DNA of 64,000 bases from Massilia norwichensis (GCF_024753245.1 NZ_JANUGX010000016.1:59085-123084); one strand, 5' to 3'. Shown: positions 10,601-19,084, numbered from the stretch's first letter. The notes: generated by a model not told the origin, from the letters alone. Numbers and translations are program-made.

Positions 10601-11132
10601 CGCCAAGACCAAGCTGAAGGACCTGGAGCCCTCGCGCGACCCGCGCATGCTGTGCGGCGTGATCACCGGCGTGCGCACCCAGCTGACCCAGCGCGGCAAG
10701 ATCCTGATCGTGACGCTGGACGACAAGACCGGCGTGGTCGAGGTGACGATCTATAACGAGCTGCTGGAAGCGAACAAGAACATCTTCCGCGAAGACGAGT
10801 TCCTGCTGGTGGTCGGCAAGGTGTCCGAAGACCGCTTCAACGGCGGCCTGCGCATCACCGCCGAGAAGGCCTACGGCATCGCCGAGGCCCGCATCCAGTA
10901 CGGCCACAAGCTGGAGATGGATGTCGAGTGCACGGTGAATCCGGCCAAGCTGGCGGAGATCCTGCAACCCTACCGCCAGGAAGGCGGCCTGCCGGTCAGC
11001 CTGCGTGTGGCGCCGCAGGGCATTCCCTGCGTGGTGCAGCTGGGGGATGGCTGGCGCGTGGCGCCTTCGGACGAGCTGAAGTATGCGCTCGAGCTGCAGT
11101 TGGGGGCGAAGGAAGTGGCGGTAGAGTATTGA
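7638..11132 (+). CDS. dnaE: DNA polymerase III subunit alpha
   Basis: Catalytic subunit of the replicative polymerase. It opens with a PHP domain (FTHLRVHSEYSIVDGLVRID). The C-family polymerase core contains PDFDIDFCQE at about residues 413-422, with the metal-binding aspartates, and GPGRGSGAGSLVAY shortly before. The helix-hairpin-helix and OB-fold regions follow (GVITGVRTQLTQRGKILIVTLDD), then a C-terminal tail. 1164 residues matches proteobacterial DnaE1. Start ATG at 7638. It stands alone, as dnaE often does in this group. Confidence 0.97.
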   Translation: MTSPIFTHLRVHSEYSIVDGLVRIDDLVAAAVKDGQPALAVTDLANAFALVRFYKAARGKGVKPIVGVDAWITNDENRDKPFRLLILCKNKTGYLQLCELLSKAWLTNQYKGRAEIRVEWLEALATSVSTLEPDVPQSNALIVLSGAQFGDIGQAIDNGDIAKAEACAQRWAQLFPGHFYVEIQRAGQPNQEQQVRHSVALAGRLGLPVVATHPVQFIKKEEFIAHEARVCIAEGEMLANAKRVRRFNENMCFKSQDEMAELFKDLPGALANSVEIAKRCNVTLTLGKPQLPNFPTPGMTIDEFLVAETKKGLEERLIQLFPDPEVREKERPRYEARLEFENNTIIKMKFPGYFLIVAEFIQWGKNNGVPIGPGRGSGAGSLVAYALKITDLDPLKYNLLFERFLNPERVSMPDFDIDFCQEKRELVIQHVKDLYGRDAVSQIATFGTMAAKGAIRDVGRVLDFGYNFCDGISKLIPFKPGKPVSIAEAIEEEPLLKERLENEEEVKQLLDLAQQVEGITRNIGMHAGGVLIAPGKLTDFCPLYTQGGDAGVVSQYDKDDVEAAGLVKFDFLGLTTLTILDRAVNYIRALDPQDANFNLESLPLTDRPSYKLLTEAKTVAVFQLESRGMQGMLKDARPDRFEDIIALVALYRPGPMDLIPDFCKRKHGEKFDYPDPRTESILSETYGIMVYQEQVMQMAQIVGGYSLGGADMLRRAMGKKKAEEMAEHRAIFRAGAAKDGLSTEKADEIFDLMEKFAGYGFNKSHAAAYALLSYHTAYLKVHHTAAFMAANMSLAMEDTDKIKILVEDSIDVCKLTILPPDVNESQFRFTPEGPPRSSTGKQVSNIRYGLGGVKGAGQGAIEAIIAARNEGGKFKDLFDFCMRVDRKQINRRTIESLIRAGAMDCFGVDRAVLLASVGFAMEAAGQAAAAANQVSLFGGDDSDLVAPPEYVKATPWTDRQKLSEEKTALGYYLSGHMFDSYQAEVRRFAKTKLKDLEPSRDPRMLCGVITGVRTQLTQRGKILIVTLDDKTGVVEVTIYNELLEANKNIFREDEFLLVVGKVSEDRFNGGLRITAEKAYGIAEARIQYGHKLEMDVECTVNPAKLAEILQPYRQEGGLPVSLRVAPQGIPCVVQLGDGWRVAPSDELKYALELQLGAKEVAVEY

Positions 11133-11137
11133 ATTGT

Positions 11138-11155
11138 CCGCCGCAAGCGCGGCGG
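11138..11155 (+). terminator. GC hairpin after dnaE (weak terminator)
   Basis: Seven-base GC-only stem (11138-11144 with 11149-11155, loop AAGC) just after the dnaE stop codon. No T tract follows, so termination is uncertain. Confidence 0.35.
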
Positions 11156-11245
11156 GCATTGTGGCGGCGCTACCGGAGACCGTTGTTTAATGAACGCGTT
11201 TTGATCTTGAACACAAAAATAACGCGTGTGTTTAATCTCTTGCCA

Positions 11246-11272
11246 TCGAGATTCAAACTGGTTTGGCGATAA
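11246..11272 (+). promoter_or_regulatory. Possible sigma-28 (FliA) promoter of the chemotaxis receptor
   Basis: GGCGATAA (11265-11272) differs by one base from the sigma-28 -10 consensus GCCGATAA. Exactly 11 bases upstream is TCGAGATT, matching five of eight positions of the -35 consensus TAAAGTTT. It lies 33 bases before the start of a methyl-accepting chemotaxis gene, the usual kind of sigma-28 target. Confidence 0.4.
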
Positions 11273-11305
11273 ATTGATGTAAGGCAATTTACCAGGCCAT
11301 CCATC

Positions 11306-12856
11306 ATGACACTCTCCTTCCGCCAGAAACTCTTCCTCCCCTTGCTGCTGAGCCTGCTCTGCCTGCTCATCGTCTTCGTCATCGACACCCTGCACAACCG
11401 CGACGTCCGCCTCGAAGAACGCAAGATCCAGCTGGCCAACGCCGGCCAGATGGCCGCCTCGATCGCCAGGGAATACGGCGCGCTGGCGGCCAGCCACGCC
11501 CTGCCGGAAGAGGAGGCGAAGAAGCAGGCGCTGGCCCGCATCCAGGCGCTGCGCTATGGCGAAACCGGCTACCTGGTCGTGTTCGACGGCGAGCAGGTGC
11601 TGATGCACCCGATCAAGGCCGCGCTGGTCGGCTCGAAGATCGCCGCGACCCGCGATCCGGAAGGCCGCCAGGTCTACCTCGACGCGATCGCCGCCACGCA
11701 GGCCGGCAAGGACGGCGGCGGCTACACCGAATACCTGTGGGCCAAGCCGGGCGCGCAGCAGCCGGTGCCCAAGCTGACCTACACGCTGGCTTACAAACCC
11801 TGGGGCTGGAACATCATGACCGGCCTGTACATCGACGACGTCAACCACATTTTCTATGTGAAGCTGGGCGAATCGGCACTGTGGCTGGCCGTCATCGGCA
11901 CGGCCCTGTCGGTCGTGGTCCTGCTGCTGATCCGCAGCGTCGAGCGTACGCTGGGCGGCGACCCGGCGGATGCGGCCGCGGTGGCCCAGCGCATCGCCGG
12001 CGGCGACCTCGGCACCGAGGTGGCGGTCCGTTCCGGCGACCATGCCAGCCTGATGGCGGCGATGAAGGCCATGCGCGACGCCCTGGCCGGCATCGTGACC
12101 CAGGTGCGCAGCGGCACCGACCTGATCGCGACCGCCTCGAGCCAGATCGCCAGCGGCAACCTGGACCTTTCGAGCCGCACCGAGGAGCAGGCCAGCTCGC
12201 TGGAAGAAACCGCGGCCTCGATGGAGGAGCTGACCAGCACCGTCAGGCAGAGTGCCGAGAATGCGCGCCAGGCCAGCGCGCTGGCCGAATCGGCGGCCGG
12301 CGTTGCCGGGCGCGGCGGCGAAGTGGTGGCGCGCGTGGTCGATACCATGGAAGACATCAAGGCGGCGTCCAGCAAGATCGTCGACATCATCGGCGTGATC
12401 GACGGCATCGCCTTCCAGACGAATATCCTGGCGCTGAACGCGGCGGTCGAGGCGGCGCGCGCGGGCGAGCAGGGCAGGGGTTTTGCCGTGGTGGCGGGCG
12501 AAGTGCGTTCGCTGGCCCAGCGCTCGGCCCAGGCCGCGAAGGAAATCAAGCTTCTGATCGGCGACTCGGTGGAGAAGGTCGGCGACGGCGCGAAGCTGGT
12601 GCAGGAAGCCGGCGCCACCATGCAGGACATCGTCGGCAGCGTGAACCGCGTGAGCGGCATGATCGCGGCGATCAGCAGCGCCACCCAGGAACAGGGTTCG
12701 GGCATCGAACACATCAACCAGGCCATCGCCCAGATGGACCAGGTGACCCAGCAGAACGCCTCGCTGGTCGAGGAAGCGGCGGCGGCGTCGGAAGCGATGC
12801 AGGAACAGGCGGCGAAGCTGGCGCAGACGGTCAGCGTGTTCCGCGTCAGCGCCTGA
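11306..12856 (+). CDS. Methyl-accepting chemotaxis protein with single Cache sensor
   Basis: Transmembrane chemoreceptor. First membrane helix at about residues 8-27; periplasmic sensor of about 150 residues with the small-Cache signature [20 protein letters not shown]; second helix at about 190-212. It continues with a HAMP-like segment ([19 protein letters not shown]) and a signalling domain with the highly conserved tip [20 protein letters not shown]. Glu/Gln-rich methylation helices flank the tip. It lacks the C-terminal CheR-docking pentapeptide. 516 residues; the ligand is not evident. No other chemotaxis gene is adjacent. Confidence 0.93.
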   Translation: MTLSFRQKLFLPLLLSLLCLLIVFVIDTLHNRDVRLEERKIQLANAGQMAASIAREYGALAASHALPEEEAKKQALARIQALRYGETGYLVVFDGEQVLMHPIKAALVGSKIAATRDPEGRQVYLDAIAATQAGKDGGGYTEYLWAKPGAQQPVPKLTYTLAYKPWGWNIMTGLYIDDVNHIFYVKLGESALWLAVIGTALSVVVLLLIRSVERTLGGDPADAAAVAQRIAGGDLGTEVAVRSGDHASLMAAMKAMRDALAGIVTQVRSGTDLIATASSQIASGNLDLSSRTEEQASSLEETAASMEELTSTVRQSAENARQASALAESAAGVAGRGGEVVARVVDTMEDIKAASSKIVDIIGVIDGIAFQTNILALNAAVEAARAGEQGRGFAVVAGEVRSLAQRSAQAAKEIKLLIGDSVEKVGDGAKLVQEAGATMQDIVGSVNRVSGMIAAISSATQEQGSGIEHINQAIAQMDQVTQQNASLVEEAAAASEAMQEQAAKLAQTVSVFRVSA

Positions 12857-12859
12857 TAA

Positions 12860-12939
12860 CGTAGCGTGGGCACTCCGTGCCCACGCGAATGCCGGCATTG
12901 CGCAAACGTTCCGCGTGGGCGCGGACAGCCCACCCTACG
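12860..12939. repeat. REP-like structured intergenic repeat
   Basis: An 80-bp element with imperfect terminal inverted repeats (CGTAGCGTGGGC and GCCCACCCTACG, one mismatch). It contains two hairpins: a 9-bp stem at 12864-12872/12878-12886 and GTGGGC/GCCCAC at 12915-12933. It sits between convergent genes and supplies the stop codon of the glycosyltransferase on the minus strand. The shape is that of a REP doublet. Confidence 0.65.
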
Positions 12940-13759
12940 CCGCGTGCTCGCGCAGGCCGACCGTCGCCTGCGTGACCTTGTTCGCCGCGCGCGCCAGCAC
13001 CACGTTGCGGTTGCTCGACTCCTGATCGCGCTGGGCCTCGCGGTGCCACAGGTGGAAGACCTCGGTGGCGAACGCCCCATCCTTGCGCTTCACGCCGGCG
13101 TGGAACAGGCGCACGACGAGGTCGGAATCCTCATGGCCCCAGCCCGTGAAGCTCTCGTCGAAACCATTCACACGGTCCAGGTCGCTGCGCCAGACCGCCA
13201 GGTTGCAGCTCTTGATGCGCCGCCATGAGAAACCCTTGCGCACGCGGCCCAGGTCGGGCCAGCGCAGGCCCAGCTGCAGTGTCTTGTTGAGGTCGCCGCG
13301 CAGGCGCCAGGCCATGCGCGTGCCGACGCCGGTGGCCGGCACCGAAATGCCTTCGTCCAGTACGCGCCGCGTGAGGCGTTCGCTCATCAGGATGCGGCTG
13401 CCCGAGACCAGGCAGCCGGGCTCGGACAGGGCGCGGTGGCGGGCGATGAAGTCGCGCTGCGGGATACAGTCGCCGTCCAGGAAAATGATGTATTCGCCGT
13501 GGGCCGCAAGGGTGCCGCGGTTGCGCGCCATTGCTGCGCGGAAGCCGTCGTCGGGCTGCCAGACGTGGCGCAGCGGCACCGGCGCGTCCTCTGTTAATTG
13601 TTTCACAAGGTTACGCGTGTTGGCAGTCGAGCCATCATCAGCGATAATGATTTCGAAATTCTTGTCGTTCTGCATAAAACATGCCCGCACCACGGCGGCC
13701 AGGGCGTCTGGCCGGTTGTAGGTGGTGATCACGACCGAGATTGTCTGTGCGTGCCGCAT
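12935..13759 (-). CDS. Family 2 glycosyltransferase (surface polysaccharide/LPS)
   Basis: Predicted GT-A fold glycosyltransferase acting on a lipid-linked or lipopolysaccharide acceptor. It begins ISVVITTYNRPDALAAVVRA, carries the nucleotide-sugar loop IIIADDGST and the metal-binding EYIIFLDGDCIP, and has a C-terminal FTGWGHEDSDLVVRLFHAGV block typical of the GT2/GT27-like C-terminal domain. The frame is open 52 codons further upstream, but ATG at 13759 fits the start of the fold. 274 residues. It is divergent from an O-antigen ligase-like gene and close to msbA and waaF, so an envelope role is likely. Confidence 0.85.
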   Translation of the reverse strand: MRHAQTISVVITTYNRPDALAAVVRACFMQNDKNFEIIIADDGSTANTRNLVKQLTEDAPVPLRHVWQPDDGFRAAMARNRGTLAAHGEYIIFLDGDCIPQRDFIARHRALSEPGCLVSGSRILMSERLTRRVLDEGISVPATGVGTRMAWRLRGDLNKTLQLGLRWPDLGRVRKGFSWRRIKSCNLAVWRSDLDRVNGFDESFTGWGHEDSDLVVRLFHAGVKRKDGAFATEVFHLWHREAQRDQESSNRNVVLARAANKVTQATVGLREHAA

Positions 13760-13781
13760 AAGGTCCGATGTACACTGTGAA

Positions 13782-13899
13782 AGGAGCCTCGAAAACCGTC
13801 GCGAGCGGCGGCAGTGCTGGAGGAGAAGCACAGCTGTACGGATGTACAGCGAGCATCGCAGTCCAGCAATGCAACGCGCAGTAGGTTTTCGAGGCTCCT
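13782..13899. repeat. Nested palindromic element in a divergent intergenic region
   Basis: A 118-bp segment bounded by 16-bp perfect inverted repeats (13782-13797 and 13884-13899, AGGAGCCTCGAAAACC and its complement). Inside are TGCTGGA/TCCAGCA arms and a central perfect hairpin GCTGTAC-GGAT-GTACAGC. The three nested arm pairs would fold into one long stem with internal loops. It lies between the GT2 and O-antigen ligase genes and carries no gene. Confidence 0.75.
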
Positions 13900-13936
13900 G
13901 GCTATTCAGGGGCAAGAGTATCCCATAAGAACATCA

Positions 13937-15178
13937 ATGAACAGTAATCTGACGAATACGAGGGATCCGGTGCGAATCTGGACCGGCGCCCTTGCTTTCC
14001 TGTTTCCGTTTCTAAGCCTCGTCACTCTGTTCGGCGTCAGTCTTGGGAGTTTCCTCTTCCTGATCACCGCTTTGATCTTGTTCAAGCCGTGCCGCGATGC
14101 GCTCGTGCGCCATTGGCCGCAGGTGCGCTGGGTCGTGCTAGCCTTTCTGCTGCACTTCCTGTTCGTGCTGGGGTGCGCCCTGGTACGCGGCGCAAATATG
14201 AATACGGTGGAAAAGCCCGCGCGTATGTTTTTCGCGGTAAGTAGCCTGGCGGCAGTGCTGGCGGCGCGCCCGTCGCGGCGCATGTTGTGGTGGGGCGTGA
14301 TTGGCGGCGCCATGGCGGCCTTGCCCTTCGTGGCATGGCAGCGGATCGGGCTGGGGATCGAGCGTCCGGGCGGACTGATCAACGCGATCACCTTCGGCGA
14401 CCTGGCGCTGCTGCTGGCCCTGCTGGCGGTGACGGCCGCGATCGACATGAAGAACGACCCGCGCCACGCGCGCCTGGCGGCGCTCGGTGCGCTGGCGGGG
14501 CTGGCGGCCTCGCTGCTGACCGGCAGCCGCGGCGGCTGGATCGCGCTGGGCGTGGCGGCGCTGCTGTTCCTGCGCCATGCGCGCGTGCTGGGCAGCCGCA
14601 GCGTGCGGGTGCTGCTGGCGGCCGGGGCCGCAGTGGTGCTGGCCGCCTGGTTCGTGCCGGCCAGCGGCATGCAGGGCCGTTTCCAGGACGGCGTGAACGA
14701 CGTGCGCGGCTGGTTCGAGGACGGCACCGTGTTCACCAATGTCGGCACCCGGCTCGAATTGTGGAAGGGGGCGACGATGCTGATCGCCGAGCACCCGCTG
14801 CTGGGCAGGGATTTTGTGGCCTGCCGCGAGCGTCTGGCCGAGTTTGCCCGCGACGGCAGGCTCGATCCGGTGGTGTTGCCGCTCCCGCACCTGCATAATG
14901 ATGCATTGCAGGAATTGGCGACGGGCGGCGTGCTCGGTTTCGCGCTGTGGGCGGCGATCCTGGCGGCGCCGCTGTCGTTCTTCCTGCGCGAATTGCGCGG
15001 CGGCGTCGACAAGCCGCAAGCGGCTCTTGCACTGGCCGGGATATTGGTCGTGACCAGTTACGTGAGCTTCGGCCTGACCGAAGTGATCTTCTGGTCGATG
15101 AAAGGCAGCCTGTTTTATGCACTCATGGTGTTCGTGCTGATGGGCTTCTGCCTGAATGCGAAAGAAAAAATTGGATAA
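13937..15178 (+). CDS. O-antigen ligase (WaaL/RfaL-like) family membrane protein
   Basis: Polytopic membrane protein of 413 residues with about eleven hydrophobic segments and the Wzy/WaaL signature region LTGSRGGWIALGVAALLF, followed by a large periplasmic loop containing PLPHLHNDALQELATGGVLG with the conserved histidine. Family role: transfer of a lipid-linked glycan to lipid A-core in the periplasm, or glycan polymerisation. The start is taken at ATG 13937, after the palindromic element, rather than the in-frame ATG at 13814 inside it. The 3' end overlaps msbA by 23 bases. Confidence 0.85.
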   Translation: MNSNLTNTRDPVRIWTGALAFLFPFLSLVTLFGVSLGSFLFLITALILFKPCRDALVRHWPQVRWVVLAFLLHFLFVLGCALVRGANMNTVEKPARMFFAVSSLAAVLAARPSRRMLWWGVIGGAMAALPFVAWQRIGLGIERPGGLINAITFGDLALLLALLAVTAAIDMKNDPRHARLAALGALAGLAASLLTGSRGGWIALGVAALLFLRHARVLGSRSVRVLLAAGAAVVLAAWFVPASGMQGRFQDGVNDVRGWFEDGTVFTNVGTRLELWKGATMLIAEHPLLGRDFVACRERLAEFARDGRLDPVVLPLPHLHNDALQELATGGVLGFALWAAILAAPLSFFLRELRGGVDKPQAALALAGILVVTSYVSFGLTEVIFWSMKGSLFYALMVFVLMGFCLNAKEKIG

Positions 15179-16901
15179 CCGTATCATCATCAAACGCCTT
15201 CTGGCGCTCCTGAAACCCTATCGCAGCCGCGCGTACCTGGCGCTACTGGCGATGGCGCTGACCGCCGCGACCAATACGCTGGTGGCCAAAGCATTGGAGC
15301 TGTTGATGGACGAGGGCTTCCGCGACACGCCCGGCTTTTCCCTGTGGTGGGTCCCCGGCGTGCTGGTATCGCTGTTCGCCCTGCGCGGCATCGGCACCTT
15401 CGCGACCGCCTATTACAACAACTGGGTGCTGAGCCGGATGACCAACGACCTGCGCGCGCTGGCCTTCGATCGCGTGTTGCGCCTGCCGGTAGCGCGCTTC
15501 CATGAAGAATCCACCGGCAAGGTGATTAACACCGTGGTGGGCGACGTGCGCCAGGTGGTCGACATGATCCAGTCGGTGTTCGTGGCGTTTGTCCGCGACA
15601 CGCTGGTGGTGATCGGCCTGCTGACCTACCTGCTGTACCTGAACTGGCAACTTACCCTGGTGGCCATCGTGGTAGTGCCGCTGACCGCCGTCATCGTCCG
15701 CACCACCAGCAAGCGCCTGCGCCACCTGAACCGCGAGAACCAGCGCGTCACCGCCGAGATGACCCAGGTGGTCGAGGAAGCCGCGCGCGGCCACCAGGTG
15801 ATCCGCGTGTTCTCCGGCGAGCATTACGAAAACCGCCGCTTCTTCCAGCGCAGCGAAGCCCTGCGAGGCTTCTCGCAGCGCATGACGGTGGCCTTCGCCG
15901 CCACCACGCCGGTGACCCAGGTCGCGACCTCGCTGGCGCTGTCGCTGGTGGTGGTGCTGGCGCTGAAGGCCGGCATGACGCAGGGCCAGTTCACCGGCTT
16001 CGTCACCGCGATGCTGATGCTGCTGACGCCCCTGAAGGCGCTGGCCGAGGTGAATGGCCCGATGCAGCGCGGGATCGCCGCCGCCGAAACCGTCTTCGAA
16101 CTGATCGACGCCCCGGTCGAGCACGACCCCGGTACCCGCACCCTGGGCCGCGCCAAGGGCCATGTGCGCTTCGAGAACGTGGGCTTCCGCTATCCGAACG
16201 CGCAGTCGGCGGCGCTGGACGGCGTCTCGCTCGACGTCAAGCCGGGCCAGACCGTGGCCCTGGTCGGCATGTCGGGCGGCGGCAAGTCGACCTTCGTGAA
16301 CCTGGTCGCGCGCTTCTACGAGCCGCAGTCCGGGCGCATCCTGCTGGACGGCATTCCCTACCAGGACATCACCCTGCCGAGCCTGCGCGCCCAGCTGGCG
16401 CTGGTGAGCCAGAACGTGGTGCTGTTCGACGACAGCCTGAAGGCCAACATCGCCTATGGCGCCGAGCAGGTCGACGTCGCGCGCCTGGCGGCGGCGATCA
16501 AGGCGGCGCACCTGGACGACGTGGTGGCGCGCCTGCCGGAAGGCGTCGAGACCATAATCGGCGAGAACGGCATGCGCCTGTCCGGCGGCCAGCGCCAGCG
16601 CGTGGCGATCGCGCGTGCGATCTACAAGGATGCGCCGATCCTGATCCTCGACGAAGCGACCTCCGCCCTCGACAACGAATCCGAGCGCGCGGTGCAGGCC
16701 GCACTCGACACCCTGATGGCCGGCCGCACCACCTTCGTGGTCGCGCACCGCCTGTCGACCATCGAGCGCGCCGACCTGATCGTGGTGATGGAGCAGGGCC
16801 GCATCGTCGAACAGGGCACCCATGACGAACTGCTGGCGGCGGGCGGCACCTACGCCAACCTGTATCGCCTGCAGTTCACGGCGCCGGCGGAAGTAGCATG
16901 A
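15156..16901 (+). CDS. msbA: Lipid A export permease/ATP-binding protein MsbA
   Basis: Half-transporter ABC flippase moving lipid A-core across the inner membrane. Six membrane helices (about 1-300) are followed by a nucleotide-binding domain with Walker A GMSGGGKST, signature LSGGQRQR and Walker B ILILDEATSALD. 581 residues, the usual MsbA length. It overlaps the upstream ligase-like gene by 23 bases and waaF by 4 bases (ATGA), so it is translationally coupled to both. That setting favours MsbA over a general multidrug exporter. Confidence 0.92.
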   Translation: MRKKKLDNRIIIKRLLALLKPYRSRAYLALLAMALTAATNTLVAKALELLMDEGFRDTPGFSLWWVPGVLVSLFALRGIGTFATAYYNNWVLSRMTNDLRALAFDRVLRLPVARFHEESTGKVINTVVGDVRQVVDMIQSVFVAFVRDTLVVIGLLTYLLYLNWQLTLVAIVVVPLTAVIVRTTSKRLRHLNRENQRVTAEMTQVVEEAARGHQVIRVFSGEHYENRRFFQRSEALRGFSQRMTVAFAATTPVTQVATSLALSLVVVLALKAGMTQGQFTGFVTAMLMLLTPLKALAEVNGPMQRGIAAAETVFELIDAPVEHDPGTRTLGRAKGHVRFENVGFRYPNAQSAALDGVSLDVKPGQTVALVGMSGGGKSTFVNLVARFYEPQSGRILLDGIPYQDITLPSLRAQLALVSQNVVLFDDSLKANIAYGAEQVDVARLAAAIKAAHLDDVVARLPEGVETIIGENGMRLSGGQRQRVAIARAIYKDAPILILDEATSALDNESERAVQAALDTLMAGRTTFVVAHRLSTIERADLIVVMEQGRIVEQGTHDELLAAGGTYANLYRLQFTAPAEVA

Positions 16902-17935
16902 GCAAGCAGGACCGTACCCTCGTCATCTCGCCGAACTGGATCGGCGACGCCGTGATGGCCCAGCCCCTGCTGCGCCTGCTCAAGCAGGCCCACCCGGAGC
17001 GCGCCATCGACGTGCTGGCCCCGCCGCAGGTGGTGCCGGTGTGGAAGCGCATCCAGGAAGCCGACCAGATCATGGAGACGCCATTCCGGCATCGCGCCCT
17101 GCAGTTGGGCGAGCGCCTGAAGACGGCCAAACAGCTGCGCAAGCGCGGCTACCACGACGCCTACGTGCTGCCGAATACCCTGAAGTACGCGCTGATCCCG
17201 TGGCTGGCCCGGATTCCGCGCCGGGTCGGCTACAAGGGCGAGATGCGCTACGGGATGGTCAACGTCATGCACCATGACGACAGCCCGCCGCGCTCGATGG
17301 TGCCCTTCTATGCGGCGCTGGCGCGCGAGCCCGAGCTGCCGCTGCCGGGCCAACTGGCGCGGCCCTCGCTGGTCGTGGCCGGCGAAGAGACCGAAGCCGT
17401 GGCGCGCCACCTGGGCCTGTCGCTGGAGCGCCCGCTGGTGGCCTTCGCGCCCGGCGCGGAATTCGGCATCGCCAAGCGCTGGCCGCCGGCCTACTACGCG
17501 CAGCTGGCGGCGCGGGTGGCGGCAACGCTGCCGGACGCACAGATTGCGCTGATGGGCTCGGTGAACGACGTCGAGACCTGCGAGCAGGTGGTCGGGCAAT
17601 CCGGCCTGGCCGAAGGCGTGGTGCGCAACCTGGCAGGCCAGACTTCGCTCGACGACGCCATCGCGCTGCTGGCCAAGGCGCGCGCCGTGGTCTCGAACGA
17701 TTCGGGCCTGCTGCACATCGCCTCGGCCCTGAACCGCCCGGTGGTGGCGCTGTATGGCTCGACCGACCCGAATTACGCGCCGCCGCTGTCGGAAATCGCC
17801 CGCACGATCTCGCTGCGCCTCGAATGCTCACCCTGCCGCCAGCGCGAATGCCCGCTGGGACACCACGACTGCATGACCAAGATGAGCGTGGACCGGGTGT
17901 GGAGCGAACTGGCGCCGATTCTGGCGCGAAAATAA
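16898..17935 (+). CDS. waaF: Lipopolysaccharide heptosyltransferase II
   Basis: GT9 enzyme adding the second L-glycero-D-manno-heptose to the LPS inner core at the cytoplasmic membrane face. It shows the WaaF opening VISPNWIGDAVMAQPLLRLL, the nucleotide-sugar motif FAPGAEFGIAKRWP (about residues 190-203) and NDSGLLHIASALNRPVVALYG near the C-terminus. 345 residues. Last gene of the ligase-msbA-waaF operon, followed at once by a terminator. Confidence 0.93.
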   Translation: MSKQDRTLVISPNWIGDAVMAQPLLRLLKQAHPERAIDVLAPPQVVPVWKRIQEADQIMETPFRHRALQLGERLKTAKQLRKRGYHDAYVLPNTLKYALIPWLARIPRRVGYKGEMRYGMVNVMHHDDSPPRSMVPFYAALAREPELPLPGQLARPSLVVAGEETEAVARHLGLSLERPLVAFAPGAEFGIAKRWPPAYYAQLAARVAATLPDAQIALMGSVNDVETCEQVVGQSGLAEGVVRNLAGQTSLDDAIALLAKARAVVSNDSGLLHIASALNRPVVALYGSTDPNYAPPLSEIARTISLRLECSPCRQRECPLGHHDCMTKMSVDRVWSELAPILARK

Positions 17936-17965
17936 AAAAGCGGCGCCGCAGCGCCGCTTTTTTTT
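17936..17965 (+). terminator. Rho-independent terminator of the msbA-waaF operon
   Basis: The stem AAAAAGCGGCGC/GCGCCGCTTTTT with loop CGCA begins at the waaF stop codon and runs into eight T residues. Confidence 0.92.
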
Positions 17966-17973
17966 GTTGCCAA

Positions 17974-18047
17974 AAACCGGGGTCAGACACCGAATTTTGG
18001 CAATATCCGCTGAGCTATTTCCAAAATTCGGTGTCTGACCCCGGTTT
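17974..18047. repeat. 27-bp perfect inverted repeat with 20-base loop
   Basis: The left arm 17974-18000 and right arm 18021-18047 are exact reverse complements and contain GGGGTCAGACACC. The loop (18001-18020) is unpaired. It lies between the waaF terminator and the 3' end of the VirK-like gene. GGGGTCAG-type palindromes are familiar to me as REP-like elements mobilised by RAYT transposases; no transposase is present here. Confidence 0.8.
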
Positions 18048-18055
18048 GATGTTGG

Positions 18056-19000
18056 TCAGTCGCGGGCGCGCAGGCCCGTGCAGACGCCCTCGGCCAGCGC
18101 GCACATCATCTCGTAGCGCTTCCTCGCCTCCGAACGCTTCTTCGACGGGATCGCTTCCAGATCCGGCGCCGCCACCGGCGCGCAGTCCAGTTCGTAATCG
18201 CCGCTGGCGTTTTTCAGCGCGCCCAGTTCTTCCCACAGCAGGTCGTAGTCGGCCAGCACGTGGCCGTTCCTGATCGCCTTGTAGATGACGCGGTTACGGT
18301 TGGCGACCAGGTGCAGGCGCTCGCAGCCGTATTCGAAGCCGAGCTGGCGCACCAGGCTGACCATCAGCTGCTTCGGGCGCATGCCGTGCAGGTCGCGGGT
18401 CGCCAGACGGATCGCTTCGCGTGCGTCATCAAGCCTGCCGCCCTGGACGCAGCCGATGCTGATCGCCGGGCGGCCGGCGCGCGGCGCCACCGTGAAGGCC
18501 ACCGTGTAGATGATCTTGCCGTCCTGCGCCAGCTGCAGCACCAGGTCGCCCTCGCGGTCGAACATGTTCACGGTGCGCAACTGGATCTCGTAGGGCAGGC
18601 CGCTCTTGCCGTCGACGGCGGCCAGCACCACCGGACCCAGGCTGGCGCGCGCCACCACCTGGCCGAGGCCACGGCGGAAGATAAAGTCATAGTGGGCCTC
18701 GATCGCCGCCAGGCGCTCCTGCGGACGCAGCGCATTGCTGATGTAGGGCCGGTAGACCTTGTACAGGAAGCGCGGGCAATTGCGCACATACTCGGAAAAC
18801 GCCGGATGCGAATTCAGCAGCCGCAGCCAGGCCGGGGTCTGGCGCGCATGCAGCAGGGCGCGCACGCGGATCTTGAGCCGCTCGCGCAGCTGCGCCAGAC
18901 GCCTCAGGTGCGCCGGCACCGCCGAGTCCAGCGTGATCGACGGCGTGGCCGTGGCAACCATGCGCTCGGCCCAGGCGAAATCTTCCCGGTAGAGCTTCAT
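18056..19000 (-). CDS. VirK/YbjX family protein (DUF535)
   Basis: A 314-residue protein of the VirK/YbjX family, which in enterobacteria is linked to envelope remodelling and resistance to antimicrobial peptides; the biochemical role is unknown. The central region (about 140-270) holds the conserved blocks YEIQLRTVNMFDREGDLVL and AISIGCVQGG, and HLVANRNRVIYKAI near the end of the domain. The start is ATG 19000, which has GGGAGG five bases upstream; the frame is open 23 codons further but without signal. No signal peptide. Triple GTAAC repeats lie about 85 bases upstream. Confidence 0.85.
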   Translation of the reverse strand: MKLYREDFAWAERMVATATPSITLDSAVPAHLRRLAQLRERLKIRVRALLHARQTPAWLRLLNSHPAFSEYVRNCPRFLYKVYRPYISNALRPQERLAAIEAHYDFIFRRGLGQVVARASLGPVVLAAVDGKSGLPYEIQLRTVNMFDREGDLVLQLAQDGKIIYTVAFTVAPRAGRPAISIGCVQGGRLDDAREAIRLATRDLHGMRPKQLMVSLVRQLGFEYGCERLHLVANRNRVIYKAIRNGHVLADYDLLWEELGALKNASGDYELDCAPVAAPDLEAIPSKKRSEARKRYEMMCALAEGVCTGLRARD

Positions 19001-19084
19001 GCCAGCCTCCCGACAAAGAAGGAAAGGCGCAGGAGCGAGAAAGCAGGATAGGCAGGCATGGCTGGGCACACTAAGTCGCGTAAA

